In this document: piece by piece, positions 11,765 to 23,324 of the stretch
Layout of the letters: each line of letters begins with the position of its first letter
Position numbering within the stretch: the stretch's first letter is position 1
Assembly: GCF_034190915.1 (NCBI RefSeq)
Contig: NW_026947484.1
Span: forward strand, 185,374,982-185,438,981
DNA length: 64,000 bases
Source: Cavia porcellus
Taxonomy: Eukaryota; Chordata; Mammalia; Rodentia; Caviidae
Direction: 5' to 3'
The notes under the pieces: generated by a model
Databases searched by the model: none
Told to the model about the DNA's origin: nothing
Seen by the model: only the letters and a program-made list of their open reading frames with translations
Translations under genes and position numbers: made by a program

Positions 11765-12305
11765 TTCAAAGTGCAGGACTAGATCTTCCTGCAACTTGCT
11801 GTCACTTTCATTAAACCTGGTCAACCCACACCAATTCCTACAGGAATTTGGGATCCCCCACCTGTAGGAACAGTTGGTTTTGTCCTGGGAAAGGGTGACT
11901 TGAATCTAAAAAAATAATTATTGTGCCTAGGATGATTGATGATAATAGTAAAGATGAGGTACAAGTTCTTGCATGTGCTATGGAGCTCTGGGATTTTAAA
12001 CAAGAAGATTATGTGACATAATCAGTTTTGTTACCTATAGATAAGCCTTCCTTCTTAAAATATAGACAAATCAAGAAGGAGCAAGATCCTCAGAGCAACA
12101 CTACAAAAAGAGAGATTTACTTTACACAGGAAGTGACTAAAAATAAGCCTAAGTATTTTATAAAGATTAATGGAGAATACTTTGAAGATTTAATAGACAC
12201 TGGCACAGGTGTGCCTGTAATTTCATCTGAACAATGGCCCATTAAGAGGCCAACACAAAAAGCTTCTACATCTCTTATCAGGCTGAGAAAACCTCAACAT
12301 GTGTA
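11765..12305 (+). pseudogene. pro: dUTPase and aspartic protease remnants
   Basis: A dUTPase signature 'S-A-G-L-D-L-P-A' near 11769 is followed by 'P-I-P-T-G-I-W' and 'G-T-V-G-F-V-L-G'. This order matches the deoxyuridine triphosphatase encoded between gag and pro in beta-like retroviruses. Downstream, 12028-12306 holds a protease segment with the catalytic 'L-I-D-T-G' near 12190, followed by T-G where a functional enzyme usually has A-D or A. Frameshifts separate the two parts. Confidence 0.75.
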
Positions 12306-12689
12306 ATGGAGTGCCTCACCCCTAAGTTTTGAGGGGCCAGGCCAACAAAAGGATTAATTTTTATCATACATCGTACTTATTGCAATTAACTTATGGAAAA
12401 AAAGACGTTACAAAACTGGCAATTAGTGCTAACTAGTAATTTTGATTTTAGGACTACACAAACAATTCCATGTAGAATTCAAATGAATAGATTCAGATCC
12501 TAAGATTAAACATGATGGCTAAAGTGAGATATGGGGTATCAGAAAGATAAGGGACTAAAACAAATATTTACAGTAAGTAAAAGAGCCTGTTAAGATTACA
12601 CCTAAAAATGACAGGCCAGGTATCATATCACCAGGTTTTTTGACAAGGACCATTGTTGCTTCTCCCCCCACAACAGCTCTACCTTTACA

Positions 12690-13510
12690 ATGAAAAACTG
12701 AGGAGCTTGTTTGGGTAAATAAATGTCCCTTTAACAAGAAGAAGCTAACTCAGTTACACAAATTAGTTGAAGAACAATCGGGACTAGGACATTTAGAAAG
12801 CTCAGTTATTCCTTGGAATACTCCTGTCTTTGTTATGCCAAAAAGTTAGATAAATGGATGTTATTACAAGATTTAAGAGCTGTAAATGCTTGTTTACTCC
12901 CAGTGAGGACACTGTAGCCAGGACTGCCAAATCCAACTGCAGTTCCCAGAAAGGGGCCTCTCATCATAATTGATTTAAAAGTTTGCTTTTTTAACATTTC
13001 TCTATTTCTTGCAGATAGGCCACCTTTGGCCTTTTCTGTGCCTAGTTCAAATTTTAAAGAATCAGTGTAGTGGTGTCAATGGATCACATTACCTCAATGA
13101 ATGGAAAATAGTCCATCCTTGTGTCAGCTTTTTGTACAACAAGCCTTACAAAAAGTTAGACAAATGTCCTTCTTCATACATAGCCCATTAAATGGACAAC
13201 ATCTTGATGCCAGCTACAATTAAAGAAAAATTAAGTAATATATTTACAAAAGCAAGATCAGATTTGATACATTTTGGTCTCTGCATTGCTCCAAACAAGA
13301 TACAATTGTCCAGCCCTTACTATTACCTGGGAACAATGGTGACTGACAGGGCAACAAAGCTGCAGAAGCTACAAATTCATCAAGATCATTTAGAAACTTG
13401 AAATGATTTCCAAAAATTATTTGGAAATATAAATTGGGTTAAGGCCAAAATTGGGTATTGTTACTTATTAATTGAAAACTTATATAGTACTTTATAGGTA
13501 GAGCCAACTA
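12690..13510 (+). pseudogene. pol: Reverse transcriptase remnant
   Basis: Recognisable blocks in order: a 'W-V-N-K-C-P-F' start, 'L-V-E-E-Q-S-G-L-G-H', 'P-W-N-T-P-V-F-V', 'D-L-R-A-V-N' near 12870, a 'D-L-K' block near 12972, and the catalytic region at 13183-13203. The catalytic Y-M-D-D motif is destroyed: the tyrosine position is a TAA (13189-13191) and the last aspartate reads as asparagine. Several frameshifts add to this, so no polymerase activity is possible. Confidence 0.85.
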
Positions 13511-13918
13511 TTGATTTCTCCTCACAATTTGTCTACTGAGGCTCAAAAAGAGGTAGCTTTAGTCAAAAACATGTTACAACATTATCAAGCTTTTAAGAAT
13601 GAATACAAGTTATCCTCTTGTTTTTTATATTCTAAACACTCCTTATTCTCTTATTCTCCTACAGATCTCATAGGGCAATATTACAATAAACAAATTTACA
13701 CTTTTGAGTGGCTTTATCTTTCTGACCAGTTAGTCAAACTTTTCAGTTATACTTAGAACAAATTGCCAAGATTATCACCAATGGAAGAATAAGGTCTAAA
13801 CAACTCTTTAGTATTTATCCTGCTACAACTGTATTGCCTCTTAATTTAAGTCACTGTTTAACCTGGTTACAACAAGCTCTATATTGGCAACTAACCTTCA
13901 CAGATTTCATAGGACAAA

Positions 13919-14380
13919 TTGATAATCACTTTCTCAGTGATCCTACCTTTCAATTTTTCAGGAGATTCAGGTATTATTCCAAAAATCACTAAATTTGAAC
14001 CTATTCCTTATATAACAATTTATTCTACTGATAGCTCATCAAAAGGCAAGGCCAAAAATTGGAATAAACATTTTCAACAGGTAATACAAACTCCAAGACT
14101 TTCTACACAAATATTTAAGATCACTGCTATTTTATTTGTCAAGCAACAATTTAATTACAAACCTTTTCATATAATCAGTGACTCAGCATATGCAGTTTAC
14201 TTTATGCAGTGTCTTGAGAGCACCACTCTATGGTCAACCTGAAATCCAACTCTCCGATTTATTTCTTAGGCTACAAAAAGTGATTTACAATCAAATAGCA
14301 CCCCTTTATATTAGTCACTTAAGGACTCATTCTAATTTATCTGGATTTTTAACATATGGCAATCAAAAAGCTAACTCACT
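13919..14380 (+). pseudogene. pol: RNase H domain remnant
   Basis: The 107-codon frame 13919-14242 holds the start of the RNase H fold ('S-T-D-S-S-S', where D-G-S-G is usual), and 'I-S-D-S-A-Y-A' with an acidic residue retained. It continues in the next frame (14178-14519) with 'H-L-R-T-H-S-N-L-S-G-F-L' and 'G-N-Q-K-A-N-S-L', the end of the domain. A frameshift lies near 14215-14245. In intact relatives this domain removes RNA from the RNA/DNA hybrid. Confidence 0.8.
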
Positions 14381-14730
14381 AGTTGCTTTTATTACACCAT
14401 TTGATGCAGCTAGACACTCTCATTCTTACCATCATCAAAATAGTAAGGCTCTAATTAAAGAATTTCAAGTACACAGGTGTCAAGCAGGACACATTATTAT
14501 GTCCTGTCCTACTTGTTAAAGGGGTCCTAGACTTTGGCAACTAACCAGCCACCAGAGGACAATAACCTCCAAGGTTTAAAATATTTGGCAAATGGATGTA
14601 ACACATTTTTCTTCATTTGGTAAACACAATATACTCATGTGTCTATTGACACATATTCTCGTTTAATTCATGCAACTTGTCAAACAGGAGAAAAAGTCTG
14701 CTCCATAAACAGCTGTTCCTTTTATTTTGA
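14381..14730 (+). pseudogene. pol: Integrase N-terminus remnant
   Basis: The H-H-C-C zinc-binding arrangement is visible at about 14410-14515 (paired histidines, then 'S-C-P-T-C'), ending in a stop at 14517. The start of the catalytic core, 'W-Q-M-D-V-T-H', follows near 14590 in another frame, with 'D-T-Y-S-R-L-I-H-A' at 14645. Homology fades after about 14730, before the rest of the core, so the C-terminal part is deleted or unrecognisable. Confidence 0.8.
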
Positions 14731-16509
14731 GCCCAATAATTTTTTCTTTTTTTCCTTTTTCTTTTACATTTATGGATCATTTGATCAAAAGTTTATTTGG
14801 GTTGCAAAATTGCATGCTTTCACCTGGTCCAAATGCCACCTGGGTTGGCAGCTGGTCTCTATGATGCAAAGATTGATTGTGTAAATGTAATATATATTGT
14901 TTATTATTGACTTGAGAGTCCCTCATTATTCTAAAATTAATGGGTTAAATGTTATGATTGAGTTTTTCATAAGTTTTCAAAAAATTTTTTTTGTCTTTTT
15001 TGAGATAGGGTCTCGCTATGCAGTTTAGGCTAGCCTTGAGCTCACTTTGTAGCCCAGGCTGGTCTCAAACTCACAATGATCCTCCCACCTCAGCCTCCCA
15101 AGTGATGGGATTATAGGCGTTAGCCACCATGCTCTGCTCAAGAAATTATGAAGATGACTAAACAAAATTCCTTGGAGTTGGGATTGTTGGACAGGACTTC
15201 AGTTAATAAATAAGAAACCAGCTGCCTGGTAATACTTTTAACCAGATCGTGTTTATTGATTGGAGGTTCCAGTGATCTCCACAGTCTTATGGGAGATACT
15301 CAAACTAAAGTTACATATGTTCATATTGGTCATCATCAAAAGAAATAATACAATGTTTTTGATTAAAAATGCCTATGCAAAGGTTTCAAATGGCTATGAC
15401 AGATTGTTATTAACCTCATGTTACATTCATGTATTCATGCCTCCAGATGTACAAATCTTCAAAAATGTAAAATAAATTGTTTATGGTGAAAGAATATTCA
15501 GATTCAGAACTCTTCCTGTAACCAAAACTTATGAGTTGTATATCCCACTAATGGTCATGAATTACATAAAAGCTTGTTATGTATTACAAAGGGATGATTC
15601 ACTAAAAGAAGGTGTTTTAGCCAAAACAAAAATTCAGATTGTTCACAAATGTTATAATTGTTATGCTATAATGTTGTGTATGGTTTTGATTTCTGATTTT
15701 CTGTGTAAAATATGTAACTGTTAACACTGTTGGTATTCAAATGCTAAAATATCCATGGATAATAGAAAAAGTTTCATTTAATGCTCTAAGGTGTTTTGTG
15801 TTTAGCTAAGAGTAATTTTTAGCTTACTGCTTCTAATACACTATATTGTTATCAATCTTTTCTTCTGGATTTTGAGCAATTGAGGTTTAGAGACTGAAAA
15901 TTAGAGGAACAGATGGGATATCAATATCAATATTTTGGCCCCAACCCTTCAAGGTCAGTGAGGACCCAGGTCATAAAAGGACTTCTGCTTGCATCATCCA
16001 TAAATATTCAGTGAGTCCATGGTCTTCTGATCAAGAAGATTATGAGACTGCAGAGGGAAGTGATCTTTGATGAATGGTGTGCCTAAGGAGAGTCACCAGG
16101 AGAAAAACTCTCCCAAGCTTTCATAGAAAACAATTTGGTCAAGCAATGGTCATGACTCATCCTAATGGTTAACAGAACAAAGAGGTGCTATACATGGTTC
16201 CAAGGCAATTCCTGAGGAGACCCACTGAACTTGATAGATAATAAGAAACTGTATTTAAAACAGATCTCATCTTAACTTGGTCTTGAACCTCCTGTAGAAA
16301 AGTATATCTTCACTAGTTATAATGCAGTTCCATAGTATAATGTTAGCTGTAAAAGAAGCTCAAATCACTAACACCTTCGGACAATATTTGGCTACACTGG
16401 TAACTATTTACTCCTGTAGATTGATAGACTATATAGAATTTAAATTGTGAGAGTTTTTCTAACACAACTTCTTCAAGCTTCAACTAACCACCCATTCTGT
16501 GAAACAACT
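14731..16509 (+). other. 3' internal region of provirus, no env recognised
   Basis: About 1.8 kb between integrase and the polypurine tract. It carries a B1 insertion and small frames without a recognisable signal peptide, fusion peptide or membrane anchor. It may hold a badly decayed env or unrelated sequence. Confidence 0.5.
14987..15137 (-). mobile_element. B1-like SINE (7SL derived), antisense
   Basis: Reads on the plus strand from a T-rich tail through 'GAGATAGGGTCTCGCTATGC' and 'CCCAGGCTGGTCTCAAACTC' to 'GGGATTATAGGCGTTAGCCA'. It contains the internal near-duplication typical of B1. Duplications TCAAAAAATT (14977-14986) and TCAAGAAATT (15138-15147) flank it. It inserted into the provirus after integration. 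Confidence 0.9.
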
Positions 16510-16527
16510 AAAAAGAAGGGGGGAATA
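16510..16527 (+). promoter_or_regulatory. Polypurine tract of the decayed provirus
   Basis: The run AAAAAGAAGGGGGGAA ends two bases before the 3' LTR. It would prime plus-strand DNA synthesis in an active relative. Confidence 0.8.
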
Positions 16528-16948
16528 TGTTGGGAGCCACTGAAACTGGAAATGGAACAGCTGCAGGCAGATTCATGCTGGGGCAAGATAAGATAATGGC
16601 TGAGAATACCTGGCTTCCACTCCAATTAACTAAATAAAGACTGTAGCCACAGGCATTTCACCTCTGTAGTGAAATGCAACATGGAGATCTTCTCCTAAAA
16701 TACTTCTTATTATTAACATAATTTGTTACTTGCAAACTCCTTGAACTCCAAAGATCTGTTCAATTTTCTGCATGTACCACTCCAACCCCTATTCGGAGAC
16801 CTTTCCTGTCTTAGTCACCAGACTCCCCGAATGCTGAAGAGGTTTTTGATGCTCTTGGAGCCCTAAAATCATATCACTTATCTCATTTATTTAATCCTTT
16901 GCCATACACTCATTTGGGAGACTGAGGATCTAGGCCAGTACCCCCATA
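16528..16948 (+). repeat. 3' LTR of the decayed provirus
   Basis: Starts TGTTGGGAGCCACTGAAACT and ends by the AGAAAC duplication at 16949. It differs from the 5' LTR by many substitutions and indels, for example in 'CCCCTATTCGGAGACC', which the 5' LTR lacks. This indicates an old integration. It ends in ATA, not the usual CA, as do related solo LTRs. Confidence 0.88.
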
Positions 16949-17420
16949 AGAAACACAGGATGAGATGATAACTTTTGAAGTAAAAAATCAAACAAACAGA
17001 CAAAAAAACTTAGTGCTTGTATTGTTTAATTGACTTTGCAAGCCTAAGTCCAGGAATCTGAAAATCTATTTAAAGGATAACAATATGCAATATAGCAACA
17101 ATGGGAGATTTCTTTCTGAAGGTGGTAGAGGTGGTAGCCATTTTTAATTCCCTATTATCCTGTTTTAAAGATCCTACTGTTTTCATTGCTTTGTTTTCTT
17201 TGGTTTTATTCTATTTTTCTGTTTGATTTCACTATATTGGATGGCATGGGCAGCTATTTCAAAGAGAACAAGGCATATTATGTTAGCCACTGTTGATTTT
17301 CTATTAGCATGCTTTGAAATCCTATATTATTTTTACTGTTTTGTTTTCATTAGCTTTATTATATTTTATTTTGTTTACTTTATTTCTCTTTAAAATATAT
17401 TTTTAAAACTCTCCAATCAA

Positions 17421-18640
17421 AAACAAATATGACAAATTGTTAAACATCACTGGTTATTTGAAAGATACAGTTTAAAACAATGCTGGGATTACATCTCACT
17501 CCAGAAAGAAGGACTACTATGAAGAATTCATCCAATAATAAATTCTGGCAAAGCTGTGGGGGAAAAGAGTACTTCTCTATTGTTGGGAGTGTAGACTGTT
17601 GCAAGCATAGTGGAATCAGTGCCGTTACCTATGTGGCTCTTGAGGGTCTCAAGGTGAAGGACTGTGTGAGGATGAGAAAGTAGTGAAAATACAAAACAGA
17701 TGTAGCCCTTACTCTCCTGATGGGAGAGAAGGGATGGCTCAACCAGTGTAGGGTATTTATTTATATACTCAGAAGAATGATTTCAATTTCAACCCTGATG
17801 CCTAGAAACCCATTTCTTGGAGTTTGGGGTTTTTCTGGGCGGAAGCAACTTCTTCCTGTGCCTTGCCCCGGCACTCTTTCTGGGATGGTCATGCTGAATC
17901 CTGTAACATGGTCAGTTTCCATCTTCCATGGCTCCCAACAAATCAATGTAGAGATTTTTTTTAAAAACTAAAACTAGAGGTTTCATTTAACTTGGCTATT
18001 TCCCTTCTTCATATCTTCTTGAAATAATTAAAAGCATTATACCACAGCAATTTATGCACACCCATGTTTATACCATCACAATTTGTAATAACTAAATCTT
18101 GGAAACAGCCAAAATACCAATTAATTTACTAGGAGATGAAGAAGAAATAGTTTTTTTGTTTTGTTTTGTCTTGTTTTAATACAATGGAGCACTCCTCTGC
18201 TATAAAAAAGCTAAACTTGAAACAATTCTAGTTGCACTTTGGAAATGGATGCACTTTGAAACCATACTCTTAAGGGAAGTAAACTGGACATGTATGTGCA
18301 AATATCACATTTTTGTTCATGCTTAAAATGCCAATAAGGACCAAAATGTATACTAGTTATTGTGAAATAGAAAGAAAATGTTCAAAGGAAAGAGGAACTA
18401 GGGAGGGAGAGAAAGAAAAGAAGCACATAAAAAGAAAACAAAATATAATAGAAAGATAAAATGGAAACAAAGATTTTGTAAATACAGAGAGGACTATAGG
18501 TTGAAGAGAGTGGAATGGGAACAAATCAACCAAGGTATATCATGTACTTGAGATGAATATGATTATTATGTATATCTAAAGTATACCAATAACTTACTTA
18601 GTTAAAAAGAATTGAATTACCTAATGACAATTAAATGACA
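17421..18640 (+). mobile_element. L1 copy A, ORF2 C-terminus and 3' UTR
   Basis: L1 homology resumes after X2 with 'Y-D-K-L-L-N-I-T-G'-like sequence, then 'L-H-L-T-P-E-R-R' and the 'F-W-Q-S-C-G-G-K-E' cysteine-containing C-terminal region at 17480-17683. 'S-W-K-Q-P-K' near 18095 matches the same point as the L1 fragment at position 1. A purine-rich 3' UTR (18385-18480) follows. It is dead, with frequent stops. The downstream end is estimated. Confidence 0.75.
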
Positions 18641-19714
18641 TACTGCTTAAATTTGTGTTCTTTTACTTTTTCTTTCCCATTTTTTTTTTCTCTTATGCAG
18701 ACTTTCAGGTTAGCAGAAAATTCTTTGTGTGCCTTTGCATGCTACCATTTCTACAAAACTTTATGGGAAAATAAAATTTAGTTTTGTTTGACCTCATGAA
18801 AGATACACAGTGTAATTCTCACTTTTAGTGGCTAAAAGTCTTAAAGATAATGAATCCTAAATTTGCTGCATTATAAAAGCTTGCTTTTGAAAGCAAACCC
18901 AGAAAACATTGTATTGTTTCCACACAAATCAGTGTACAACTTTCTTTTCTTTTCTCAACCCATGAAACTATTACTCTTTCTGTTACTTCTACAGTTATAA
19001 AAAGCCAAACAAAGTTACTTATCTATCAGGAAACTCAAGAGACATGCTCTGGGAATTCCTGGTACTTAGAGCAGGAAATAGCAAACACACAGATACGAAA
19101 AGACAGTCTTAAGGAGAAGCCCACCAGATGAAACCCACGATGAGGGTTATTTAAAGGGAAAACTGATTTGATTCTTGATCCTGCCACTACCTACACCTAA
19201 AACCTGGCAAACATGCATTATACAAAAGGATATAATGGGCTTGGGTAAGGAGCCCCATACCTCAGTAGCTTGGGCTGCTGTGATTGGCACCAGGACTAGC
19301 ACCCACCTTCAAGTGTCCACCTGTCCTAAATCCTTTAATTAGAGGAGGGAGCCCTGTGAGAGATATTTTCAGGTCAAGACTGTAGAGAAACTGAAAGCCA
19401 GAGAAACACTGTGAGGGCAGTGTCTGAGTAAAGACTCTTGAATCTTTTAGAAGGTAAAAAATGAGATCGGGATCCTGGTTAGGGACCTGGAAGCAGACAC
19501 TGAGGAAAGCTACAGCTCCTAAGTTGGAGGGACAGGCTATGGATATCACCCATGTGATATGGAGAAAGAGTAAAAAGTATCTAAGTAGTGCCAAAGCAGG
19601 CATTCCCTCATTGATCCCCTAAACACAGGCAAGTTTTGTGCCTGTGAGATATCCTGCTCACAACTCACAATTTAGTGGCCACACAGGAACTGTCTCAGAT
19701 CCATCCAGAAGCTG
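18641..19714. other. Non-coding, partly unclassified repeat-like
   Basis: AT-rich to about 19020, then a GC-richer segment to about 19680 that looks like an interspersed repeat but that I cannot name. The 113-codon minus-strand frame at 19262-19603 has no recognised domain and I do not call it a gene. Confidence 0.4.
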
Positions 19715-20112
19715 TTGAGCATCATCGTTTATAGCTAAATGTCCCCCCAAGAGCCTCATATGCTCGTAGGTGGAAATTCCAGAAGAGGACTTCATAACAG
19801 AAGTGTTATGAGTGGATTATCTCACTGATGAATTTACAGCTAAAGGTGCTATCCGGACATGGGACTTGATTATTAGAGGCAGGCCACTGGTAGTATGTCC
19901 TGGAAGGATATATCTCTTTGGCAGCTCCCTTTGATCTCTGTTTCCAATATGCTATGCCATGAGCAGATTTCCTCCATTCAGGCCCTTCCACCATGCCACC
20001 ATCGGTGCAAAGATTAAATCTTCTAATACATGAGTCAAAATAGACCTGTTCTCCCTTTAAGTTGTGTCTGTCAAGTATTGTGTCTCATAATGATAAACTC
20101 ACTAACACAGTG
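19715..20112 (+). mobile_element. MaLR-type LTR (ERVL-related), sense
   Basis: Old LTR with the layout of mammalian MaLR LTRs: an opening 'AAATGTCCCCCCAAGAGCCTC', a 'GGACATGGGACTTGATTATT'-like middle, a 'TTTCCAATATGCTATGCCAT' segment, and a 3' end 'CTCCCTTTAAGTTGTGTCTG' running into 'ACTCACTAACACAG'. Identity to a specific subfamily cannot be judged here. Confidence 0.6.
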
Positions 20113-21115
20113 ATATGGAAGAATCAGTGATTTCATGCCCTGGCAATGATGCTTTGTGGAGTCCAGACAGAAAATTGACATGGTAGAGAACAAGAGAGGA
20201 ACAGTCTATGCAGAGGGGTTTCCTTAACACTCTCCCACAACAATACAGAAAGGGCAGACATAAACAACTATGGTGTTATCTTAGAGGAAAGAATCAAATA
20301 TCAAAAAGGCCCATTTAAGAATCAGCAGAATCCTGGATACTTGACCAACTGTACTGCACACTGTCTTCTCTCCCTGCCTAATACCATTGAAGGCATTTTA
20401 TCATAAGACAACAGAAAATTAAAACCTCTCTGGCTAGCCATTACTTACAGGAGCACAACTGAAATCAAACAGAGCACTACCAGCAGAAGGAACAGTGCAA
20501 CACTGGCAGTCCATCCAGAAATCCACACAAGTCAAAATTTGTCCATTTGTGAACAGAGGGGGAAGAGTAAATTGGTGTTCTGATGACAGTATAAGTATGG
20601 TTGACAGGATGCTTGCATTTTTAAGTGCGTGGATTTTTTCTTTCTTATTCTTTCCTTTTATCTTATATTACCTGAATCTGTGTGTGAGGTGTTTCCTTTT
20701 TATCATTATATTACCTCTATCTGTGTGAAAGTAATACACATTATAATGTTTTAGTTTAACATTATTAAGAACAGCCCTGTATTAAGAACAGCCCAGTTGT
20801 GAAATTTCACTGATAGGAATGGACATCATATTTGGGACTTTCAGATTTAGTGTTGCATATTTGTGTCAAAGTTGTATACCACTCACATTATTGCATTAAG
20901 TGAATCCAGTCTATGAGTGTTCCCTCAGAATAAAATTCATTTGTGAATCAGGGATTTATTGTAGCTGTTTTTTCTCTTTTTTATTCTTTCTTAACTGCTC
21001 TCTTCCTTTATTTCTTTTTCCTTCCCTTAACCTCTGTATACTATTTACCTCTGATCGTTACTATACCAAATATATATATTTGGTATGTGGTGGGATTTAG
21101 ATTCAGATCTAATCA
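20113..21115. other. Unclassified non-coding region with T-rich tracts
   Basis: Contains two T/C-rich blocks (20630-20720, 20960-21060) and a short direct duplication 'ATTAAGAACAGCCC' (around 20763 and 20779). Small frames at 20495-20728 and 20900-21100 are low-complexity translations. It may be the 5' region of an L1 whose ORF1-like remnant follows. Confidence 0.35.
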
Positions 21116-21620
21116 GTAGTAGTTTACTTTTTGCAATGTAGAAACTGAGGGTGATCCTATGATGTTAAGAATGCATAACTATTAAAATATAACCAAAGAT
21201 GAATTACAGTGCAAAGAATCACACACTAATGACAGAGATCTCCATAGTAGCTAACCTAACCAATTCTTAACAGCCACTGAAAGAACAAAAAATGAGAAGA
21301 CAAGTCAATAAGCCTGTCTCAGAAAAAACAATCTTACTTGACCCAAGTTGATCTCCTCAGCACTAAAGGGGAAGAGGTCAAAAATAAATGCATAAAGTGT
21401 TTAAAAAGATCAAGGAAGGCACAAATAAATCTATAAAATGTTTAGTGAGCCAAAAGCAGATTCCAATAAACAAATTAGGGTTCTGAATGATAAAATATTT
21501 AATGTGCTTAAAAGCTATGTAAAACTGTTTTATTTAATCATACATATTAAAATCTAAATCCTTAGTAAAGAATAAAGCATATAATGAAAAGTAACTAGGC
21601 AGAATTCATGGATATAAAAA
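21116..21620 (+). pseudogene. Possible L1 ORF1 N-terminal remnant
   Basis: A run translating as 'K-E-Q-K-M-R-R-Q-V-N-K-P-V-S-E-K' near 21270-21320 resembles the start of L1 ORF1. A lysine-rich broken frame follows. No ORF1 C-terminal domain or ORF2 follows, so if real it is a short 5' fragment. Confidence 0.25.
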
Positions 21621-22974
21621 TACTGTTGAATATATAGCAGTGGAAATGTGAGAACAGTGTCCTAACTAAAAGACAAAGTTTTAGCTGGTCATGTACTCAG
21701 AGGTACACTAAAAATAAAACACTGTGGTAACTGTGGTTATTTAAAAAAATCTGAGACTATTAGGAATAACAACATTAGATCACATAAATAGTATAAAAAT
21801 TTATCCAATAAAATCATAGAAGAAAATTTTCCAAGTTTAGGAATAGAATTAAATTTCTATTCCTATATAAAGAAGCATGACATGAGTAGACTAGAGATTA
21901 AAAAGCATACCTAAAATAAAGAAGGGGAAGGGTGAGTGGGGTTCGAAGGGCAATGCAACAGGATCTGGATGGAATATGTGTGTATATCAATTTCATAAGG
22001 TAAATGTAAATATTATTTATCACAAACTTATAGCCACAGAAAACTAAAAATCTAGAATTAAAAACCCCAAAATTTTCTAGTAACTGTTGATATTAAAATC
22101 TCATTGAATTCTAAGACAAACTTGCAATTTATGACTCAATCTTTAAATATTATTATCTTATTTTATAGGTTGTAATTACATCCTTATTATTATTAGCATA
22201 TGTTTATTGTAAAAATTAATCAGGTTATTGTAAAATTTCTATTTATGCCTCCCTTTTATCTTCCAAAATGACCTAAATTCTTAGAATATCACAATAACTA
22301 TAAAGTTTGTAGTTTATAAACTATTAGATCCTACAGTTGTAAATGAAATAATGTTTATTTGTTGATTTTTTAAAATAAAATTGAGCTTCAGTATAAAGTA
22401 CAATATTTAACCTAACATCTTGAATTGAAATCATTTAAAATCCCCATGTTTATAAGCCAAAGCATTAATGCAAAGGTAATATTTTGATATGTTAATAATA
22501 TGTTCTTTCTACTTTTAACTAGTGTAGCATTAGTCTTTTCTATTAGTTTACTTCCTTGTTAAATATTAGTCTTAGTGGAATATATCTGTTAAATTGACCA
22601 TCAAAGCTGGTTGTGAGATTGGTATTATTGATTTATAGTAATTAACAAATTGTATCTGAGAATAATCTAATTTCACATTGAAAGCAAGCAAACAAAAAAG
22701 ATTTACAATCTGTCTTTAAAAGGGAAATAATACGAACATGTTTCATTTCTTCAAAGGTTAATAACTAAAATAAATTATGAAAAAGTGAAAATGAATTTTC
22801 ATGTATATCATACTACAAGCAAAATTTACTGGAGACAAAACAACCTAATGACTTCTAGTGTCTTTTCCTTCGTAAAATGAATAAATGACAAATGCCTAGT
22901 ACTTTTTAACTGATAAAGTATATTAAAGCACCCTAAATGGTGCTTTACATAAAAGTCTCCAATAAATAATAAGG

Positions 22975-23095
22975 AAGGTTCTTTTCAATAATCCTCAGAA
23001 ATCATGACAGGAAAGTAAATCACTTGCCAAAGGTCACACATAGTAAGTGAAAATTAATTACAAGTAACAAATTCTACTGCTTCCTAATTATATTA
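22975..23095 (+). mobile_element. MIR-like ancient SINE fragment
   Basis: 'AAATCACTTGCCAAAGGTCA' followed by 'CACATAGTAAGTG' matches the 3' part of the MIR core. It is highly diverged. Confidence 0.55.
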
Positions 23096-23169
23096 TTTAA
23101 CTCGTATTGATTCAAACAGTATCCACACATTGTTATAACTTTCCTCTTGTATACAGCTTCATTTTTACT

Positions 23170-23229
23170 TTATATTAATATTGAAATACGCTTAATTTGT
23201 ATATTAATATTGAAATATGACTAATTTTA
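23170..23229 (+). repeat. Tandem duplication, ~29-bp unit
   Basis: 'TATATTAATATTGAAATACG' plus 'CTTAATTTG' is repeated immediately as 'TATATTAATATTGAAATATG' plus 'ACTAATTTT'. Probably replication slippage. Confidence 0.8.
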
Positions 23230-23238
23230 ATTATTATT

Positions 23239-23271
23239 TTCTAGTCTCTACTTCCTTAATAGAGACTAGAA
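23239..23271. repeat. Perfect 11-bp inverted repeat, 11-base spacer
   Basis: TTCTAGTCTCT (23239-23249) is exactly complementary to AGAGACTAGAA (23261-23271). It could form a hairpin. No gene or terminator context supports a function. Confidence 0.8.
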
Positions 23272-23324
23272 CAAGATTATAGAATAATTAATATCTTTAT
23301 TTAAGTAGTCATTATACTAGTTTG

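Larger units (their letters stand above)
9477..16948 (+). mobile_element. Decayed class II (beta-like) endogenous provirus, 7.5 kb
   Basis: Diverged LTRs (9477-9911, 16528-16948) lie between exact 6-bp duplications AGAAAC (9471-9476 and 16949-16954). The order gag, dUTPase, protease, reverse transcriptase, RNase H, integrase can be followed on the plus strand. Stops and frameshifts occur in every gene, so it is dead. A dUTPase upstream of protease and 6-bp duplications fit beta-like retroviruses. No env could be recognised. ID (10097) and B1 (14987) SINEs inserted later. Two solo LTRs of the same family occur at 44192 and 51102. Confidence 0.9.
9343..17420 (+). mobile_element. Element X, copy X2, split by a provirus
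   Basis: Left part 9343-9476 and right part 16955-17420 rejoin across the provirus. The left part ends CCCTCC...ACTGGCTGCTTGGGAGAAAC and the right part continues 'ACAGGATGAGATG'. This matches X1's 'CTCCCTCCAGGAGCAACTGG' through 'GGGAAACACAGACTGAG'. The outer boundaries carry AAATAAATAT (9333-9342) and AAACAAATAT (17421-17430), a one-mismatch target duplication in L1. X2 is shorter than X1, with about one 57-bp unit instead of four. Confidence 0.7.

Noticed and set aside
19262..19603. 113-codon minus-strand frame with a hydrophobic start
   Set aside because: It resembles a signal peptide superficially, but lies in repeat-like sequence with no domain, splice sites or neighbours.
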